The notes: a model not told the origin generated them from the sequence alone. Shown: positions 24,949-35,220, counted from the stretch's first letter. The stretch is 64,000 nucleotides of DNA from JBPEWY01 sp965224095 (GCA_965224095.1 OZ245039.1:2542001-2606000), one strand, 5' to 3'. A program made the numbers and translations.

Positions 24949-27900
24949 ATGAAGCATTTCATTCTTTTAGTGTCTCTCTTGATGGCAGCATTTTCTTATG
25001 GGCAGTTTAATCAGGACGCCCCCTGGGTAAAAGAATTAAACTCATCAAAAAATACCGATGTAACGGCAAGGCAGTCAAAACAACCCTTTACGCTTTATGA
25101 ACTGTCGAAATCATTTGAGAATCATTGGGAGAATAAAGATTATAATGAAAAAGGATCCGGTTTTAAACCATTTAAAAGATGGGAAAATTTCTGGAGGCAT
25201 TTTGTAAATGAGCAGGGATACCTGCCCACAGCAAAGGAGCTGTGGAAAACATGGGAGAATAAAAGGAATAGCACATTAAAATCCAATCCCGCAAGCAACT
25301 GGGAGGCAGTAGGGCCCTTTACCCATCTGGCGGAAGGCAGCAGGTTACCCGGACAGGGACGGGTTAATACGATTGCCGTTGATCCGAATAATGCTGATAT
25401 ATGGTATGTAGGAGCCCCGGCAGGGGGGATATGGAAATCAACCAATGCGGGCACCAGTTGGACACCCTTAACCGATGAGCTACCCCAGATCGGAGTGTCC
25501 GGAATTGCCATAGACTCCAACAATTCGAATGTTATTTATATTACCACCGGAGATGATGACGCCGGTGATTCTTTCAGCGTGGGTGTTTTTAAATCGACCG
25601 ATGGTGGTCAAACCTGGCAGCAAACGGGGTTGAACCCTTCAAACTCGCCGTCATCCATGAATGAAATATATATGGATCCGAATAATTCCAATGTTTTATG
25701 GGTAGCCACCAGTAACGGTTTGTATAAAACCACTGATGCCGGCCAGACATGGCTGCAAAAAATTAATGATCCTAATAGTTTTAACAGGAATGTAAAAGAT
25801 TTAAAACTTAAGCCGGGCAATAGTAATGTTATATATGTGGTTACCGAAAATACCTTTTATAAATCAACCGATGGCGGAGAAAATTTTATCAAAATATCGG
25901 AAGGACTTCCGGAAAGTTCAGGAAGGCTGGTTTTGGGAGTTACACCCGCCGATCCCGAATACGTATATATACTAAGCGCTAAAGAAGCATCAGATGATTA
26001 TGCTTTTCAGGGATTGTACAAATCGATAAATTCCGGAGATACGTTCACCAAAACCGCAGAGACCGATGATATTTTTGAAATTGATCAGGCCTGGTACGAT
26101 TTGGCACTCGAAGTATCACCAACCAATGCAGAAGAAATATATACGGGTTGCCTGAATATCTGGAAATCTACCAACGGGGGAAATAATTTTTCGAAAATAA
26201 ACAGCTGGGCTGCAAAAACTCCGAGTTATACACATGCTGATATACACATACTTCGCTTTTTTAATCAAACTCTTTTTTGTGGAAGCGATGGCGGGATTTA
26301 CTCGAGTGCCAATGGTGGAGCATCTTTTACAGACCATACGGCAGGACTGGCAATAAGCCAGTTTTACAGAATTTCCGTGGCACCTAAAAACGCAAATAAA
26401 ATTATTGGAGGCTTGCAGGATAACGGTGGTCATTCGTATATGAACAATCAATGGAGGAATTACCATGGCGGAGACGGAATGGATAATGTAATTAATCCAA
26501 ACGACGATTCTCTGATATACGGATTTACACAATTTGGAGGATCGCTTAATATTTCAGCCAACGGAGGGCAGGACTTGATCGCAAGTATTGAAGCGCCACC
26601 GGACATAAAAGGAGAGTGGATTACACCATTGGCAACCGATTTAAACGGGGAAATATACGCCGGGTATAATGCCCTCTACAGACTTTCCGGGAATAGCTGG
26701 CAAAAAGTATCGACCAATGACTTTCCGGATAATGCAACCGATTTGGAAACAGACCCGGCTCATGCAGAAATCCTGTATGTTTCGGTGGATATTAGCGATA
26801 ATTCAGGAAGGATTCTGAGAAGTGAACTTCTTAAAAGTACCGACAGCGGTACTACATTTACTAAAATTCATGAGTTTGAAACGCGTATTAATTCGATAGA
26901 AGTTAATAATTCCAATAGCAATATTGTTTACGTAACCACGGCTGTTCTGGGAAAACGAGGTGTATTCAGGTCGGAAGACGGCGGGAATAATTTTGAAAAC
27001 ATAAGCTATAACCTGCCGGGCGACCAGCCTTATTTTATTGTGGTACATCAGGGGAGGCATACTAAAAATCCGCTGTATGTGGGAACAAACCTCGGAGTAT
27101 ACAGGCTGGATGATACGGCTAATGAATGGGAAGAATACCTTACAGGACTTCCAAATAGTCCGGTACGCGATCTCGATATAAGTCTTGATCAGGGAATTAT
27201 TACAGCGGCTACCTATGGCAGAGGCGTTTGGCAGTCGCCTATTCCGGTAGAACAGGCTTCCGATGATGTTGCCCTGGTGTCTATCGTTTCTCCTTTAAGA
27301 AATCAGGTGTTTTGCGGGGTAGTTACCCCGGAAATAATCATTTCAAATAACGGAACCAATACCATTACTTCGGTTGATATAACCTATACAATAAATGAGG
27401 TGGCACACAATTTTAACTGGACGGGAACACTTCCTTCTAATGCTAATCAGAACATTCAGCTACCGCAAGTGTCGGCGGCAGTAGGAATGGTTGCTATGGA
27501 TGTTGAAGTACATACGACCAACGATGCTTTTTCCGATAATAATAAACAAAGTATTACCTTTTTTGTTAACGGAGAGGGAAATCCGGGAGAGCTTAATTCG
27601 TTTGAGACCTCTGCCAATGATTTAATAACTTATAACGAGGGAGATTCCAGGACGTCCGAATGGCAGCGGGGCGTTCCCTCAGGAGTGGTACTTAAAACAG
27701 CTGCATCCGGAACACGCGTTTATGCTACAAACCTTTCCGGCGACCATCATGATCAGACCAAGAGTTACCTGGTAACACCGTGTTATGATTTTAGCAGGAT
27801 ACAAAACCCTGTGTTGAAATTTAAAATGGCATATGAACTGGAACGGAACTGGGATATAGTATATGTAGAATACTCTGTAAACAAAGGGCAGAACTGGAGC

Positions 27901-28998
27901 GTATTAGGGGCTCTTGGAAGTGCGCCTAAATGGTATAACAGTAATAGAACCAATTCCACTTCCGGTACTGACAATGATTGCCATAACTGTCCGGGAGCGC
28001 AATGGACGGGAACCAATACAACGCTGGCGGAATACGCCTATGATTTTAAGGCGAATGCCGATAACGGAGAAACCGATCTTACACAAGCACCAAATGTGAT
28101 GTTTCGAATAGTATTTCACGCTGATCAGGCAGTTCATGAAGAAGGAGTGGTTATAGACGACCTGGTCGTGGAAGGATCGCTTGCAAATGATGAAGACGGA
28201 GACGGGGTAGCTGATAATTCAGACCTGTGCCCGGGAACCCCGGCAGGAACTGCTGTTGATATAACCGGGTGTGCGGTATTTGTATTAAACGCCGATAATT
28301 TTGATATAGTTGCCAGAGGAGAATCCTGTGCGGTTTCAAACAACGGAACTATTGAAATTACTGCAAAGGAATCGTTTTCCTATACCGGAACGCTAACGGG
28401 AAGCGGAATAAATATTACCGAGAATTTTACAACTCAGGCCAGTTTTGATAAGTTGGCAGCCGGAAGCTATAAATTGTGTATTACGCTTGCCGAACAACCG
28501 GATTACATTCAGTGTTTTGACATTCAGGTAGAAGAACCGGAAGACTTATCGGTATTTTCCAGAGTGGAAGATAACGGGCAAAATGTGCGTATATCGCTGG
28601 CCGGAGCGGAGGAATATTTTATAGAGTGGAACGGAACCTTATTTACAACTACCCAAAGCGAACTTAGTTTACCACTTGTACAATCAAAAAATGAATTGAA
28701 AGTAACCACTTCAAAGCAATGTCAGGGGACACATATTGAGACCATTGTACTTTCGGAAGAAGTGTTTATATATCCGAATCCCGTTAGAAATGAGATGCTC
28801 AATATCCGTTTAAGCGGTGTTGATCATGAAGTATATATTTCGTTATATACCATTTCGGGAAAACAGCTGATCTCGAAAAAATATCCTGTTAAAAACGGAT
28901 GGATCGAACTGCAGCCTGAAAGATGGGGTAGCGGAGTATATATTCTGAATATAAAAACGAATAGAGAATTACACAGTTATAAAATTATTAAAAGATAA
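24949..28998 (+). CDS. Secreted BNR/sortilin-repeat protein with T9SS sorting domain
   Basis: 1349 residues from the ATG that opens the signal peptide (MKHFILLVSLLMAAFSYGQ). From about 110 to 780 come repeated units with S-x-D-x-G-x-T-W style Asp boxes (SADGG..., STDGGQTW, STNAGTSW), the VPS10/BNR propeller seen in sialidases and sortilins. Next are an Ig/CARDB-like segment, a jelly-roll-like segment with Cys residues, one thrombospondin-3-like calcium repeat (DEDGDGVADNSD, near 1079) and a T9SS type A domain at the end (VFIYPNPVRNEML). Exported to the cell surface; substrate unknown. Followed after 11 bases by a lipoprotein gene, so likely an operon of two. Confidence 0.82.
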   Translation: MKHFILLVSLLMAAFSYGQFNQDAPWVKELNSSKNTDVTARQSKQPFTLYELSKSFENHWENKDYNEKGSGFKPFKRWENFWRHFVNEQGYLPTAKELWKTWENKRNSTLKSNPASNWEAVGPFTHLAEGSRLPGQGRVNTIAVDPNNADIWYVGAPAGGIWKSTNAGTSWTPLTDELPQIGVSGIAIDSNNSNVIYITTGDDDAGDSFSVGVFKSTDGGQTWQQTGLNPSNSPSSMNEIYMDPNNSNVLWVATSNGLYKTTDAGQTWLQKINDPNSFNRNVKDLKLKPGNSNVIYVVTENTFYKSTDGGENFIKISEGLPESSGRLVLGVTPADPEYVYILSAKEASDDYAFQGLYKSINSGDTFTKTAETDDIFEIDQAWYDLALEVSPTNAEEIYTGCLNIWKSTNGGNNFSKINSWAAKTPSYTHADIHILRFFNQTLFCGSDGGIYSSANGGASFTDHTAGLAISQFYRISVAPKNANKIIGGLQDNGGHSYMNNQWRNYHGGDGMDNVINPNDDSLIYGFTQFGGSLNISANGGQDLIASIEAPPDIKGEWITPLATDLNGEIYAGYNALYRLSGNSWQKVSTNDFPDNATDLETDPAHAEILYVSVDISDNSGRILRSELLKSTDSGTTFTKIHEFETRINSIEVNNSNSNIVYVTTAVLGKRGVFRSEDGGNNFENISYNLPGDQPYFIVVHQGRHTKNPLYVGTNLGVYRLDDTANEWEEYLTGLPNSPVRDLDISLDQGIITAATYGRGVWQSPIPVEQASDDVALVSIVSPLRNQVFCGVVTPEIIISNNGTNTITSVDITYTINEVAHNFNWTGTLPSNANQNIQLPQVSAAVGMVAMDVEVHTTNDAFSDNNKQSITFFVNGEGNPGELNSFETSANDLITYNEGDSRTSEWQRGVPSGVVLKTAASGTRVYATNLSGDHHDQTKSYLVTPCYDFSRIQNPVLKFKMAYELERNWDIVYVEYSVNKGQNWSVLGALGSAPKWYNSNRTNSTSGTDNDCHNCPGAQWTGTNTTLAEYAYDFKANADNGETDLTQAPNVMFRIVFHADQAVHEEGVVIDDLVVEGSLANDEDGDGVADNSDLCPGTPAGTAVDITGCAVFVLNADNFDIVARGESCAVSNNGTIEITAKESFSYTGTLTGSGINITENFTTQASFDKLAAGSYKLCITLAEQPDYIQCFDIQVEEPEDLSVFSRVEDNGQNVRISLAGAEEYFIEWNGTLFTTTQSELSLPLVQSKNELKVTTSKQCQGTHIETIVLSEEVFIYPNPVRNEMLNIRLSGVDHEVYISLYTISGKQLISKKYPVKNGWIELQPERWGSGVYILNIKTNRELHSYKIIKR

Positions 28999-29009
28999 AT
29001 CCCGTAACG

Positions 29010-29720
29010 ATGGATATACCTTACAAAACAAGAATTGTTATCTGTGCCTTTAGCCTGTTAATGGTTATTGCTTGCGGTGGCGGTGGCGGTGGCGATGATA
29101 CACCTCCGTCACCGCCGGTAGCAGCGTCTCTTATTTTTCCGGAAAACAACTCTGAGTGTAATGAAGGAGTTGTGATTTCTGAAACGCAAAGCGACGTAAC
29201 CTTTAGGTGGAATGCCTCTTCCAATACCACAGGCTACACCCTTAAAATTAAAAACCTGGTCACGCAGCAAACCGATTCATATGAGTCGCCTACGCCCCAG
29301 TATACTGCCACGATTAGCAGAGGTACACCCTATTCCTGGTATGTGATTTCCAAAAACAGGGGAACAACCCAAACGGCTCAGAGCCCGGAGTGGAAGTTTT
29401 ACAATGCAGGAGAAGGTGTTGAAAGCCACCCTCCTTTCCCGGCAGACGCAGTGTTCCCTGCTATGGGTGCAAGTATTAATGCTTCTTCCGGAGAAGTAAG
29501 CCTTCAATGGAAGGCTTCCGATATTGACGCCGATATTCTGAATTACGATGTTTATATAGAGCAGGGAGTAAATCCTCCCGCGGTAAAAAAAGCTACGGTT
29601 AACGAAGCGTATTATGCGGTTCCCGTAACTACAAATAGCGTGTATTACTGGAGGATTATTACCAGAGATAAGGAAGGAAACACATCGCAATCGGCGGTGT
29701 TTCAGTTTAAGGTAAATTAA
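29010..29720 (+). CDS. Fibronectin type III-like lipoprotein
   Basis: A 236-residue protein with lipobox MVIACGG followed by a Gly-rich spacer, then two Ig-like beta domains with FxWNAS and LQWKASDID openings and YYWRI closings, typical of Fn3-like modules. Surface lipoprotein, probably binding the product of the gene directly upstream; this partnership is inferred from the 11-base gap. Confidence 0.7.
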   Translation: MDIPYKTRIVICAFSLLMVIACGGGGGGDDTPPSPPVAASLIFPENNSECNEGVVISETQSDVTFRWNASSNTTGYTLKIKNLVTQQTDSYESPTPQYTATISRGTPYSWYVISKNRGTTQTAQSPEWKFYNAGEGVESHPPFPADAVFPAMGASINASSGEVSLQWKASDIDADILNYDVYIEQGVNPPAVKKATVNEAYYAVPVTTNSVYYWRIITRDKEGNTSQSAVFQFKVN

Positions 29721-29727
29721 GAAGATT

Positions 29728-29757
29728 AAAATGCCGATACAAATGTACCGGCATTTT
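29728..29757. terminator. Bidirectional terminator between convergent genes
   Basis: AAAATGCCG / CGGCATTTT hairpin between the stop codons of the Fn3-like lipoprotein (plus) and the TPR protein (minus). The symmetric A and T ends fit both directions. Confidence 0.7.
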
Positions 29758-29780
29758 GAACGGAGTTATTGCTTTATAAA

Positions 29781-30488
29781 CTAATTTTTATTGTTCTCCG
29801 GATCTTTGGGTTGATTTTTTCTGGCTTCCAGGGCTTGTTTGCTTATTGCCGCGAGGTTAAAGTTGGGAGCCAATGCCAGAGCTTCATCCATAATGGCAAT
29901 CGCCGCATCCGGATTATTTTGATCTTTATTAAATTGTGCGAGACCTTTTAAATGAGTAAAAGCGGCTTTTAAAGAAACTTCATAGGGGCGCTGAGTCTCA
30001 TAAAAAGCGTATTTCATATCATCTTTCGCATTGGTGAGTCCGTAGTTGATATGGACATCTGCACCGGCGAAATCGCCTGTCTGTAGTTTAAGGTCCGCCA
30101 GCTCATAAGCTGTATAAGGATTCGGTTTTCTGTTAAATAAAATTTCATACTGCTCCAGAGCGCGCTTGGGCTGATTTAATTGTTTTAAGGCCAGCGCCTT
30201 GGTTTGTACATTTAAATCGGAAGCAGTTTCGTTTTTTTCTATTCCTATAGTGTTCAGTGCCTGAAGGTATTTTCCTCCATTGGTGTACAAATAGGCCAGG
30301 GTGTCTTTTCTGGCCTCCGAAGGAGCCAGGATATTTAAATGAGTGAGCGCGTTAATCACTCCCTGCATATCTCCCTGTTGTTTCATTTGTGTATAATACG
30401 CCTGATAGTGTTTTAACAGGGCATCATTGGTCTGTGCAAATATTCCGGCAGAGGTAAAAACAAATGCCAATACTATAAATCCTTTCAT
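29781..30488 (-). CDS. Periplasmic TPR-containing protein
   Basis: A 235-residue protein with a signal peptide (cleavage after GIFAQ) followed by helical pairs of TPR type, for example YLQALNTIGIEKN, QPKRALEQYEILFNRKPN and PDAAIAIMDEALALAPN. No catalytic domain. Probably a scaffold protein. Confidence 0.65.
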   Translation of the reverse strand: MKGFIVLAFVFTSAGIFAQTNDALLKHYQAYYTQMKQQGDMQGVINALTHLNILAPSEARKDTLAYLYTNGGKYLQALNTIGIEKNETASDLNVQTKALALKQLNQPKRALEQYEILFNRKPNPYTAYELADLKLQTGDFAGADVHINYGLTNAKDDMKYAFYETQRPYEVSLKAAFTHLKGLAQFNKDQNNPDAAIAIMDEALALAPNFNLAAISKQALEARKNQPKDPENNKN

Positions 30489-30548
30489 TTTTATATGTTT
30501 AGGGGGCTAAAGCTATTAAAATATTTTAAAAACTTTCTTAACAGGATG

Positions 30549-31352
30549 CTAAATAGGTGTTTTAAATTGATATGGCAGTTCACGGATCAGTTTATCCGAA
30601 CGTACCATTTTACCCTGAGAAACCGTGTTAGAAACAAACTCCGGGAGGGGTAATAGCTTCCTTAAAGCAACTTCCTGATAGTATTGCTGTCGGGTTGGGT
30701 AACTTGGATATACAGCATTGAATGTGGTACCCCAACATTGGGTTTCTATAATTTTTGTAATAATGGCAATACAGTCGTCTCTGTGAATAAGATTAACCGG
30801 AGCATCCGGATTTTTAAGGCCGCTTTTTCCGGCTAAGTGTAATACGGGATGCCTGTCAGGGCCAATAAGCCCTCCAAACCGCAGGATAGTCAGTGAAATA
30901 TTAGGAAGCGATTCAAGCAGTTTTTCCGCCGTTAAAAGTTGCTTTCCACTTTCTGTTTGTGGCTCGGGAGTACTTGCCTCGGTGATAGCGCTATTACTGT
31001 TAGCATATATGGAAGTACTGCTGATAAAAAGCAGTTTCTCAATACTACTCACAGCTATTTTTTCGATGAGGTGTTGCAACTTGAAAATGTAATTTTCACG
31101 GGGAGGCTTTTTCAATTTAGACGGGATATTCAGTATAAGAAACTCCATATTGTTCAGGAAGGCATCGATATTTCCGTAAACACCCTGTTCTTCCAGCAAT
31201 ACCATATACGGGGAAATGCCTGATTTTCTAAGGGTTTTTACCTTAGAGTCAGACGTTGTGCTTCCATGTACGTTATGCCCGAGATCTGCCAGGTGTTTAG
31301 CCAGAGGAGCTCCCAGCCAGCCACAACCCATTATGGCAATATTTTTACTCAA
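30549..31352 (-). CDS. NAD(P)-binding epimerase-like protein (YeeZ type)
   Basis: A 267-residue Rossmann protein with N-terminal MGCGWLGAPLAKHLADLGH and an atypical SDR core, like YeeZ and related epimerase-like proteins. The SSTSIYAN segment supplies a Ser, but no clear YxxxK follows, so catalysis is uncertain. Its start overlaps the stop of the M28 peptidase gene by 8 bases, indicating translational coupling. Confidence 0.7.
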   Translation of the reverse strand: MSKNIAIMGCGWLGAPLAKHLADLGHNVHGSTTSDSKVKTLRKSGISPYMVLLEEQGVYGNIDAFLNNMEFLILNIPSKLKKPPRENYIFKLQHLIEKIAVSSIEKLLFISSTSIYANSNSAITEASTPEPQTESGKQLLTAEKLLESLPNISLTILRFGGLIGPDRHPVLHLAGKSGLKNPDAPVNLIHRDDCIAIITKIIETQCWGTTFNAVYPSYPTRQQYYQEVALRKLLPLPEFVSNTVSQGKMVRSDKLIRELPYQFKTPI

Positions 31353-33636
31353 TAACCACTTTTTTTACAATCATAATGGCATCATTAATCACATTGGCCA
31401 TAGGAATGGTATTTTCAGGCCTTGCCGGAATAGAAAATTGCGGATCCTGCAATAAGTTATTGGAGATTTCAAAAACGGTTAGTTCCTGAGGTGTATTAGC
31501 CTCCATTACCAGGTCGATTTCAACATAGTCTTCCCCGCTCATAAAATAGGTGAATAACAAAGGGTTTTTCTGCACATTTTTTAATTGATCTTCCCCCAAA
31601 GAGTGCCCATCTACCTTACATGAAAAAAGAACGGGTTTATTGTTCATAAAAACCTCCAGTCGGTTTACATCCCTTTTAGGGGTTATACATAGTTGCAGAT
31701 GCCTTTTTGAGTCGATCAGGGTATCTTTTAACTTTTCAACGGAAGGGATTTCCAAAGTTTTTAAAGGGGCTCTCCGGGCATAGGTAAATGGCGTATTGTA
31801 TTTACTACTTAAAACAAAATCGGTAAAAACTCCGTCTTCCTTTTCTTCAGCTCCTGTATACTGTTTTACCCATGGATCCGGCCGGGTATCATAGGTTGTC
31901 CAGAAAGCCTGTTGGTTATTGGCATCCATAACGTATAACAGCGAATTGGGTTTAGGGCGTTCCGGATTAAAATCCGATTGGAAGTGAGCCGCAGTAAAAA
32001 AACCGAAAGCGATTATAATTCCCAGAAGAGCTAAAGCTTTTTTCGACTTATAGGCGCCAAAAACCGGAAGGAGTAAACCGAAGATCAACACGATTAAAGT
32101 TGTAGCGGCAACCATCATTTTTAATCCCAGCCCAACGGGGAACATCTGTACAAAAGGGCTTAAAATCCACAGTGCGGGAACGCCGAGCAAAACGAGAAGT
32201 ATTAGATGGGGAGTCTTTTGATTGATCAGGACCATAAAAGCTACCAGAGCCCCAATTACCGGAATAATAAAAAAACTGGCTCCCTGAAGATATTGAGCAA
32301 CTGCCCCACAGATTAACAACCAGAAAAATAAGGGAGCTACCATTAAATGAGTTGTTTTTAATTTGTTGAATTTACTGTATATCCAAAAACACAGGGCTAT
32401 GCTCAAAGCAGCGAAAGTAGCCAGGTACAAATGACCGTTATAAGTAAACCCGTGAAGAATATCGTTGTATTCCGGATAGATTTTTTTGAGTAACGGCCAT
32501 CCGAAGTATCCTATAAAACCACAAACCAATAGTGATAAAATAAAGGGAATAAATCCGCGGGCAATCCCCTTCCACGATAGGGCTTCTTTTTTTATTCCGT
32601 AGAAAACCAGTATCAAAAAAAACAGAACTGCCAGAAAAAACATAGGCCATATCCAGGAATAGGGATATGAAACCAGTCTGAAAACAGGGACGTTGAAATA
32701 AACGGAGTCTGCATCGGTTTTTAATAAGCTGAGATCGGCATTACTAAAAAATTGTAATAAAGGCATTAAATAGGTGCCCTGATGCTCCAGTGTATTCCTG
32801 TCCAGCCGCTCATAAGTATCTAAAGCCGAGTGGTAATCAAAATGGTCATCGATAAAGGCAAAGTTAAAGCCTTCTATATCTCCGTCTTCTCTGAAAACGG
32901 TGAGATCGGTATCGTTTGGAAGCATTTTGTAAATACTATATGCCAGCGAATTGGCCACGGGATATTGAGGGTTGGCTGCTGCAAAATCTTTAATTAATTG
33001 TGCATTCCCTCCGTTGGTTTCAATAAGCATATAACTCGGGCCTCCGCTTCCGCGTGCTTCAAAATTTAAAACGAGCCCGGTTTCTTTGGCCCAGGGATGT
33101 TTATCAACAAAAAGCTGAGCTCCGTTCAATCCGAACTCTTCGGCATCGGTAAACAGAATGATAATATCGTTTTTGGGAGTCTTACCCTCTTTGAGGAAAG
33201 CCCGAATACCTTCCAAAATTGTAGCTACACCACTAGCGGCATCACTGGCACCAAGTGAGGAGGGTTCCCGGCTGTCATAATGCGATAAAAGCATGAGCGC
33301 CTTGCCGGCTCCTTTTCCCTGTATACGAGCCATAATATTAATGGCTTTGGTATAATTACCCCAATCACCTGAGGTAAGACCTTCCTGCGTATCTACCTCA
33401 AGCCCCAGTTTTTTTAATTCACCTGCAATATAATTTCTGACTTCCTCATGTGCTTTGGTCCCGATATAATGCGGTTTTTGGGCTATGGCCTTTACATGAG
33501 TCAATGCCCTTTCGGTGGAAAACTCGGTCAAAGGTGCATCGGCTTTAGTGATACTTTGAGGCATCAGGGCATAAAAACTCCAATAAACAAATCCTAAAAC
33601 AAGTAATAATGAAATAACAAGTGAAAATCGTTTCAT
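31345..33636 (-). CDS. Membrane-bound M28 family peptidase
   Basis: 763 residues from the ATG at 33636 (MKRFSLVISLLLVLGF); the longer frame adds 17 residues. One N-terminal membrane helix, then an M28 zinc aminopeptidase domain outside the membrane with metal ligands in LLSHYDSREPSSLGASDAASG and FTDAEEFGLNGA. About eight further transmembrane segments follow and then a C-terminal soluble domain. This is the layout of Fxna/ERMP1-like peptidases. Substrate unknown. First gene of a two-gene unit with the epimerase-like protein. Confidence 0.82.
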   Translation of the reverse strand: MKRFSLVISLLLVLGFVYWSFYALMPQSITKADAPLTEFSTERALTHVKAIAQKPHYIGTKAHEEVRNYIAGELKKLGLEVDTQEGLTSGDWGNYTKAINIMARIQGKGAGKALMLLSHYDSREPSSLGASDAASGVATILEGIRAFLKEGKTPKNDIIILFTDAEEFGLNGAQLFVDKHPWAKETGLVLNFEARGSGGPSYMLIETNGGNAQLIKDFAAANPQYPVANSLAYSIYKMLPNDTDLTVFREDGDIEGFNFAFIDDHFDYHSALDTYERLDRNTLEHQGTYLMPLLQFFSNADLSLLKTDADSVYFNVPVFRLVSYPYSWIWPMFFLAVLFFLILVFYGIKKEALSWKGIARGFIPFILSLLVCGFIGYFGWPLLKKIYPEYNDILHGFTYNGHLYLATFAALSIALCFWIYSKFNKLKTTHLMVAPLFFWLLICGAVAQYLQGASFFIIPVIGALVAFMVLINQKTPHLILLVLLGVPALWILSPFVQMFPVGLGLKMMVAATTLIVLIFGLLLPVFGAYKSKKALALLGIIIAFGFFTAAHFQSDFNPERPKPNSLLYVMDANNQQAFWTTYDTRPDPWVKQYTGAEEKEDGVFTDFVLSSKYNTPFTYARRAPLKTLEIPSVEKLKDTLIDSKRHLQLCITPKRDVNRLEVFMNNKPVLFSCKVDGHSLGEDQLKNVQKNPLLFTYFMSGEDYVEIDLVMEANTPQELTVFEISNNLLQDPQFSIPARPENTIPMANVINDAIMIVKKVVIE

Positions 33637-33756
33637 AGCTGAATTTTGGTTCATAAATGTATAAAAATTGCGATTCTTAGCGATCAAACCGAGAGGAATT
33701 ATTTTGTAATTCGCTTAAAATGAGTAACTTTATTAAATAACCAAACACAGAACATT

Positions 33757-34236
33757 ATGGGGATAAAGAGTTTTCAGGGGGCACGTGCAGAGAATAAAAA
33801 GGAGTTTAAAGCCCCGTTGCATGTAGAAGATTATATGACTAAAAAACTAATTCTGTTTAAACCGGAACAATCTATACTCGAGGTCATGGAACAATTTGCC
33901 AAAAACCGTATATCGGGAGGGCCGGTAGTAGATAATGAAGGAAAATTAGTGGGAATTATTTCGGAGGCCGATTGTATGAAACAAATTTCCGAAAGCCGGT
34001 ATTTTAATATGCCTATCCTGGATAAAAGTGTCGAGCGGTATATGACTAAAGAAGTGGAAACCATTCCGCATGATATGAATATTTTTGATGCGGCATCTTA
34101 TTTTTATACGAAGAAAAGAAGAAGGCTTCCTGTAGTTAAAAAAGGAAAACTGGTTGGGCAAATTAGCCGTAAAGATGTGGTAATTGCTGCATTGAAATTA
34201 AACAGTCAGAACTGGAGCCGGGGAAATAACAATTAA
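33757..34236 (+). CDS. CBS domain-pair protein
   Basis: A 159-residue protein consisting of two CBS motifs: VEDYMTKKLILFKPEQSILEVMEQF...GGPVVDNEGKLVGIISEADC and YMTKEVETIPHDMNIFDAASYF...RLPVVKKGKLVGQISRKDV. Such pairs bind adenine nucleotides and regulate partners. No effector domain attached. It overlaps the convergent Zn-ribbon gene by 4 bases. Confidence 0.85.
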   Translation: MGIKSFQGARAENKKEFKAPLHVEDYMTKKLILFKPEQSILEVMEQFAKNRISGGPVVDNEGKLVGIISEADCMKQISESRYFNMPILDKSVERYMTKEVETIPHDMNIFDAASYFYTKKRRRLPVVKKGKLVGQISRKDVVIAALKLNSQNWSRGNNN

Positions 34237-34583
34237 CGCTCCCGGCGTACTATCATATAATAGTCATTATCTAAAGGCAGATACCCAAGGTCGTAGACAA
34301 AAAAATAGGTGCTGCCTTTTTTGGTAGTGTACAGATTGGTGATATATTCAAAATCGAATCCCTTATCCAATAAACGGGTTTTGGTAGTTTTACTTTTGCC
34401 ATGCGGATTGAGTTCTTCGAGTATTCTATAATTTTTCCGAAGGCGATTGTTGATATTCCGGATCAGGTTTTTACTGTCTTTGTTTACACGATTGTTATAG
34501 GCATTCCTACAGGCGTCTGAGCAGAATTTTTTGTCAGACCGGCCGGCCACGGGAGCGTCGCATTCCAGGCATGTTCGTTTCAT
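34233..34583 (-). CDS. Small zinc-ribbon protein
   Basis: A 116-residue protein with an N-terminal treble-clef-like zinc ribbon CLEC...KFCSDACRNAYNNR, then a basic helix (NLIRNINNRLRKNYRIL) and a small C-terminal beta domain. The basic region suggests nucleic-acid binding; this is inference. It overlaps the upstream DinB gene by 4 bases, so the two are coupled. Confidence 0.7.
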   Translation of the reverse strand: MKRTCLECDAPVAGRSDKKFCSDACRNAYNNRVNKDSKNLIRNINNRLRKNYRILEELNPHGKSKTTKTRLLDKGFDFEYITNLYTTKKGSTYFFVYDLGYLPLDNDYYMIVRRER

Positions 34584-35110
34584 ATTCTGTCTTTTAAAAT
34601 AGAGATATAATCAAACCAGGGGCCAACATCTTCGGTGTATCGCTTTGCCATAACCCGACAAATCTGTGCCAGATGACCCAGATCGTGGGTAACCCAGGTA
34701 GCGAGTAGCTCCCGCAAGCTTACAACACCTAAATCCGGATGGATTCCTTCCTTTTCAAAATCGGCATTTGAAAGCTGAAGTGACCTGAGGTAATTCACGT
34801 TCTTTTTCCGTAACACATCAAAGGTTTCTATGAGCTCGGTTATACTTTTCCCCTTGGAGTTGTTAAACTGTGCAAATCTATCAAAGGGCTCAAAGGTTTT
34901 AGAAGGACCCTCCTCCAAAATAAGATGCATTCGGGTTATCCAATCGGTATGCTCTCCATGGATCAGGTGCCCCATAATATCAAAAGTATTCCAGGAATCG
35001 TTTCCTTCATTGGCAAAAATCCAGTCGTCTGAAAGACCGGACAGGTAAATTTTTAATATTTCAGGTGTGCGCTCCAGGATTTCAATGGCCTGCTCAAGAT
35101 TAAAGCTCAT
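34580..35110 (-). CDS. DinB-family protein
   Basis: 176 residues from the ATG at 35110 (MSFNLEQAIEIL). Four-helix DinB/YfiT-type fold with the expected metal-binding histidines: HLIHGEHTDW and THDLGHLAQI. DinB-like proteins are metal-dependent enzymes, often thiol transferases, and the substrate here is unknown. First gene of a two-gene unit with the zinc-ribbon protein. Confidence 0.8.
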   Translation of the reverse strand: MSFNLEQAIEILERTPEILKIYLSGLSDDWIFANEGNDSWNTFDIMGHLIHGEHTDWITRMHLILEEGPSKTFEPFDRFAQFNNSKGKSITELIETFDVLRKKNVNYLRSLQLSNADFEKEGIHPDLGVVSLRELLATWVTHDLGHLAQICRVMAKRYTEDVGPWFDYISILKDRI

Positions 35111-35192
35111 AAGTTTTTTTGTAAAAATACGAATTATTCGTTTACAAACGACTACAAACAATTACAAACGATTTTAAATGCGTATGTACCGA

Positions 35193-35210
35193 CTGCCGGA
35201 TATCCGGCAG
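35193..35210. promoter_or_regulatory. Perfect 18-bp palindrome at the ssb promoter
   Basis: CTGCCGGATATCCGGCAG, ending two bases before the TACCTTTG box. A protein bound here would cover the spacer between the -33 and -7 elements, the usual place for a repressor. A related sequence, TCTGCCGGATTTCCGG, occurs at 7022-7037 after the integrase. Confidence 0.5.
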
Positions 35211-35212
35211 AT

Positions 35213-35220
35213 TACCTTTG
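35213..35220 (+). promoter_or_regulatory. TAnnTTTG -7 box for ssb
   Basis: TACCTTTG, exact consensus, 56 bases upstream of the ssb ATG. Confidence 0.6.
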
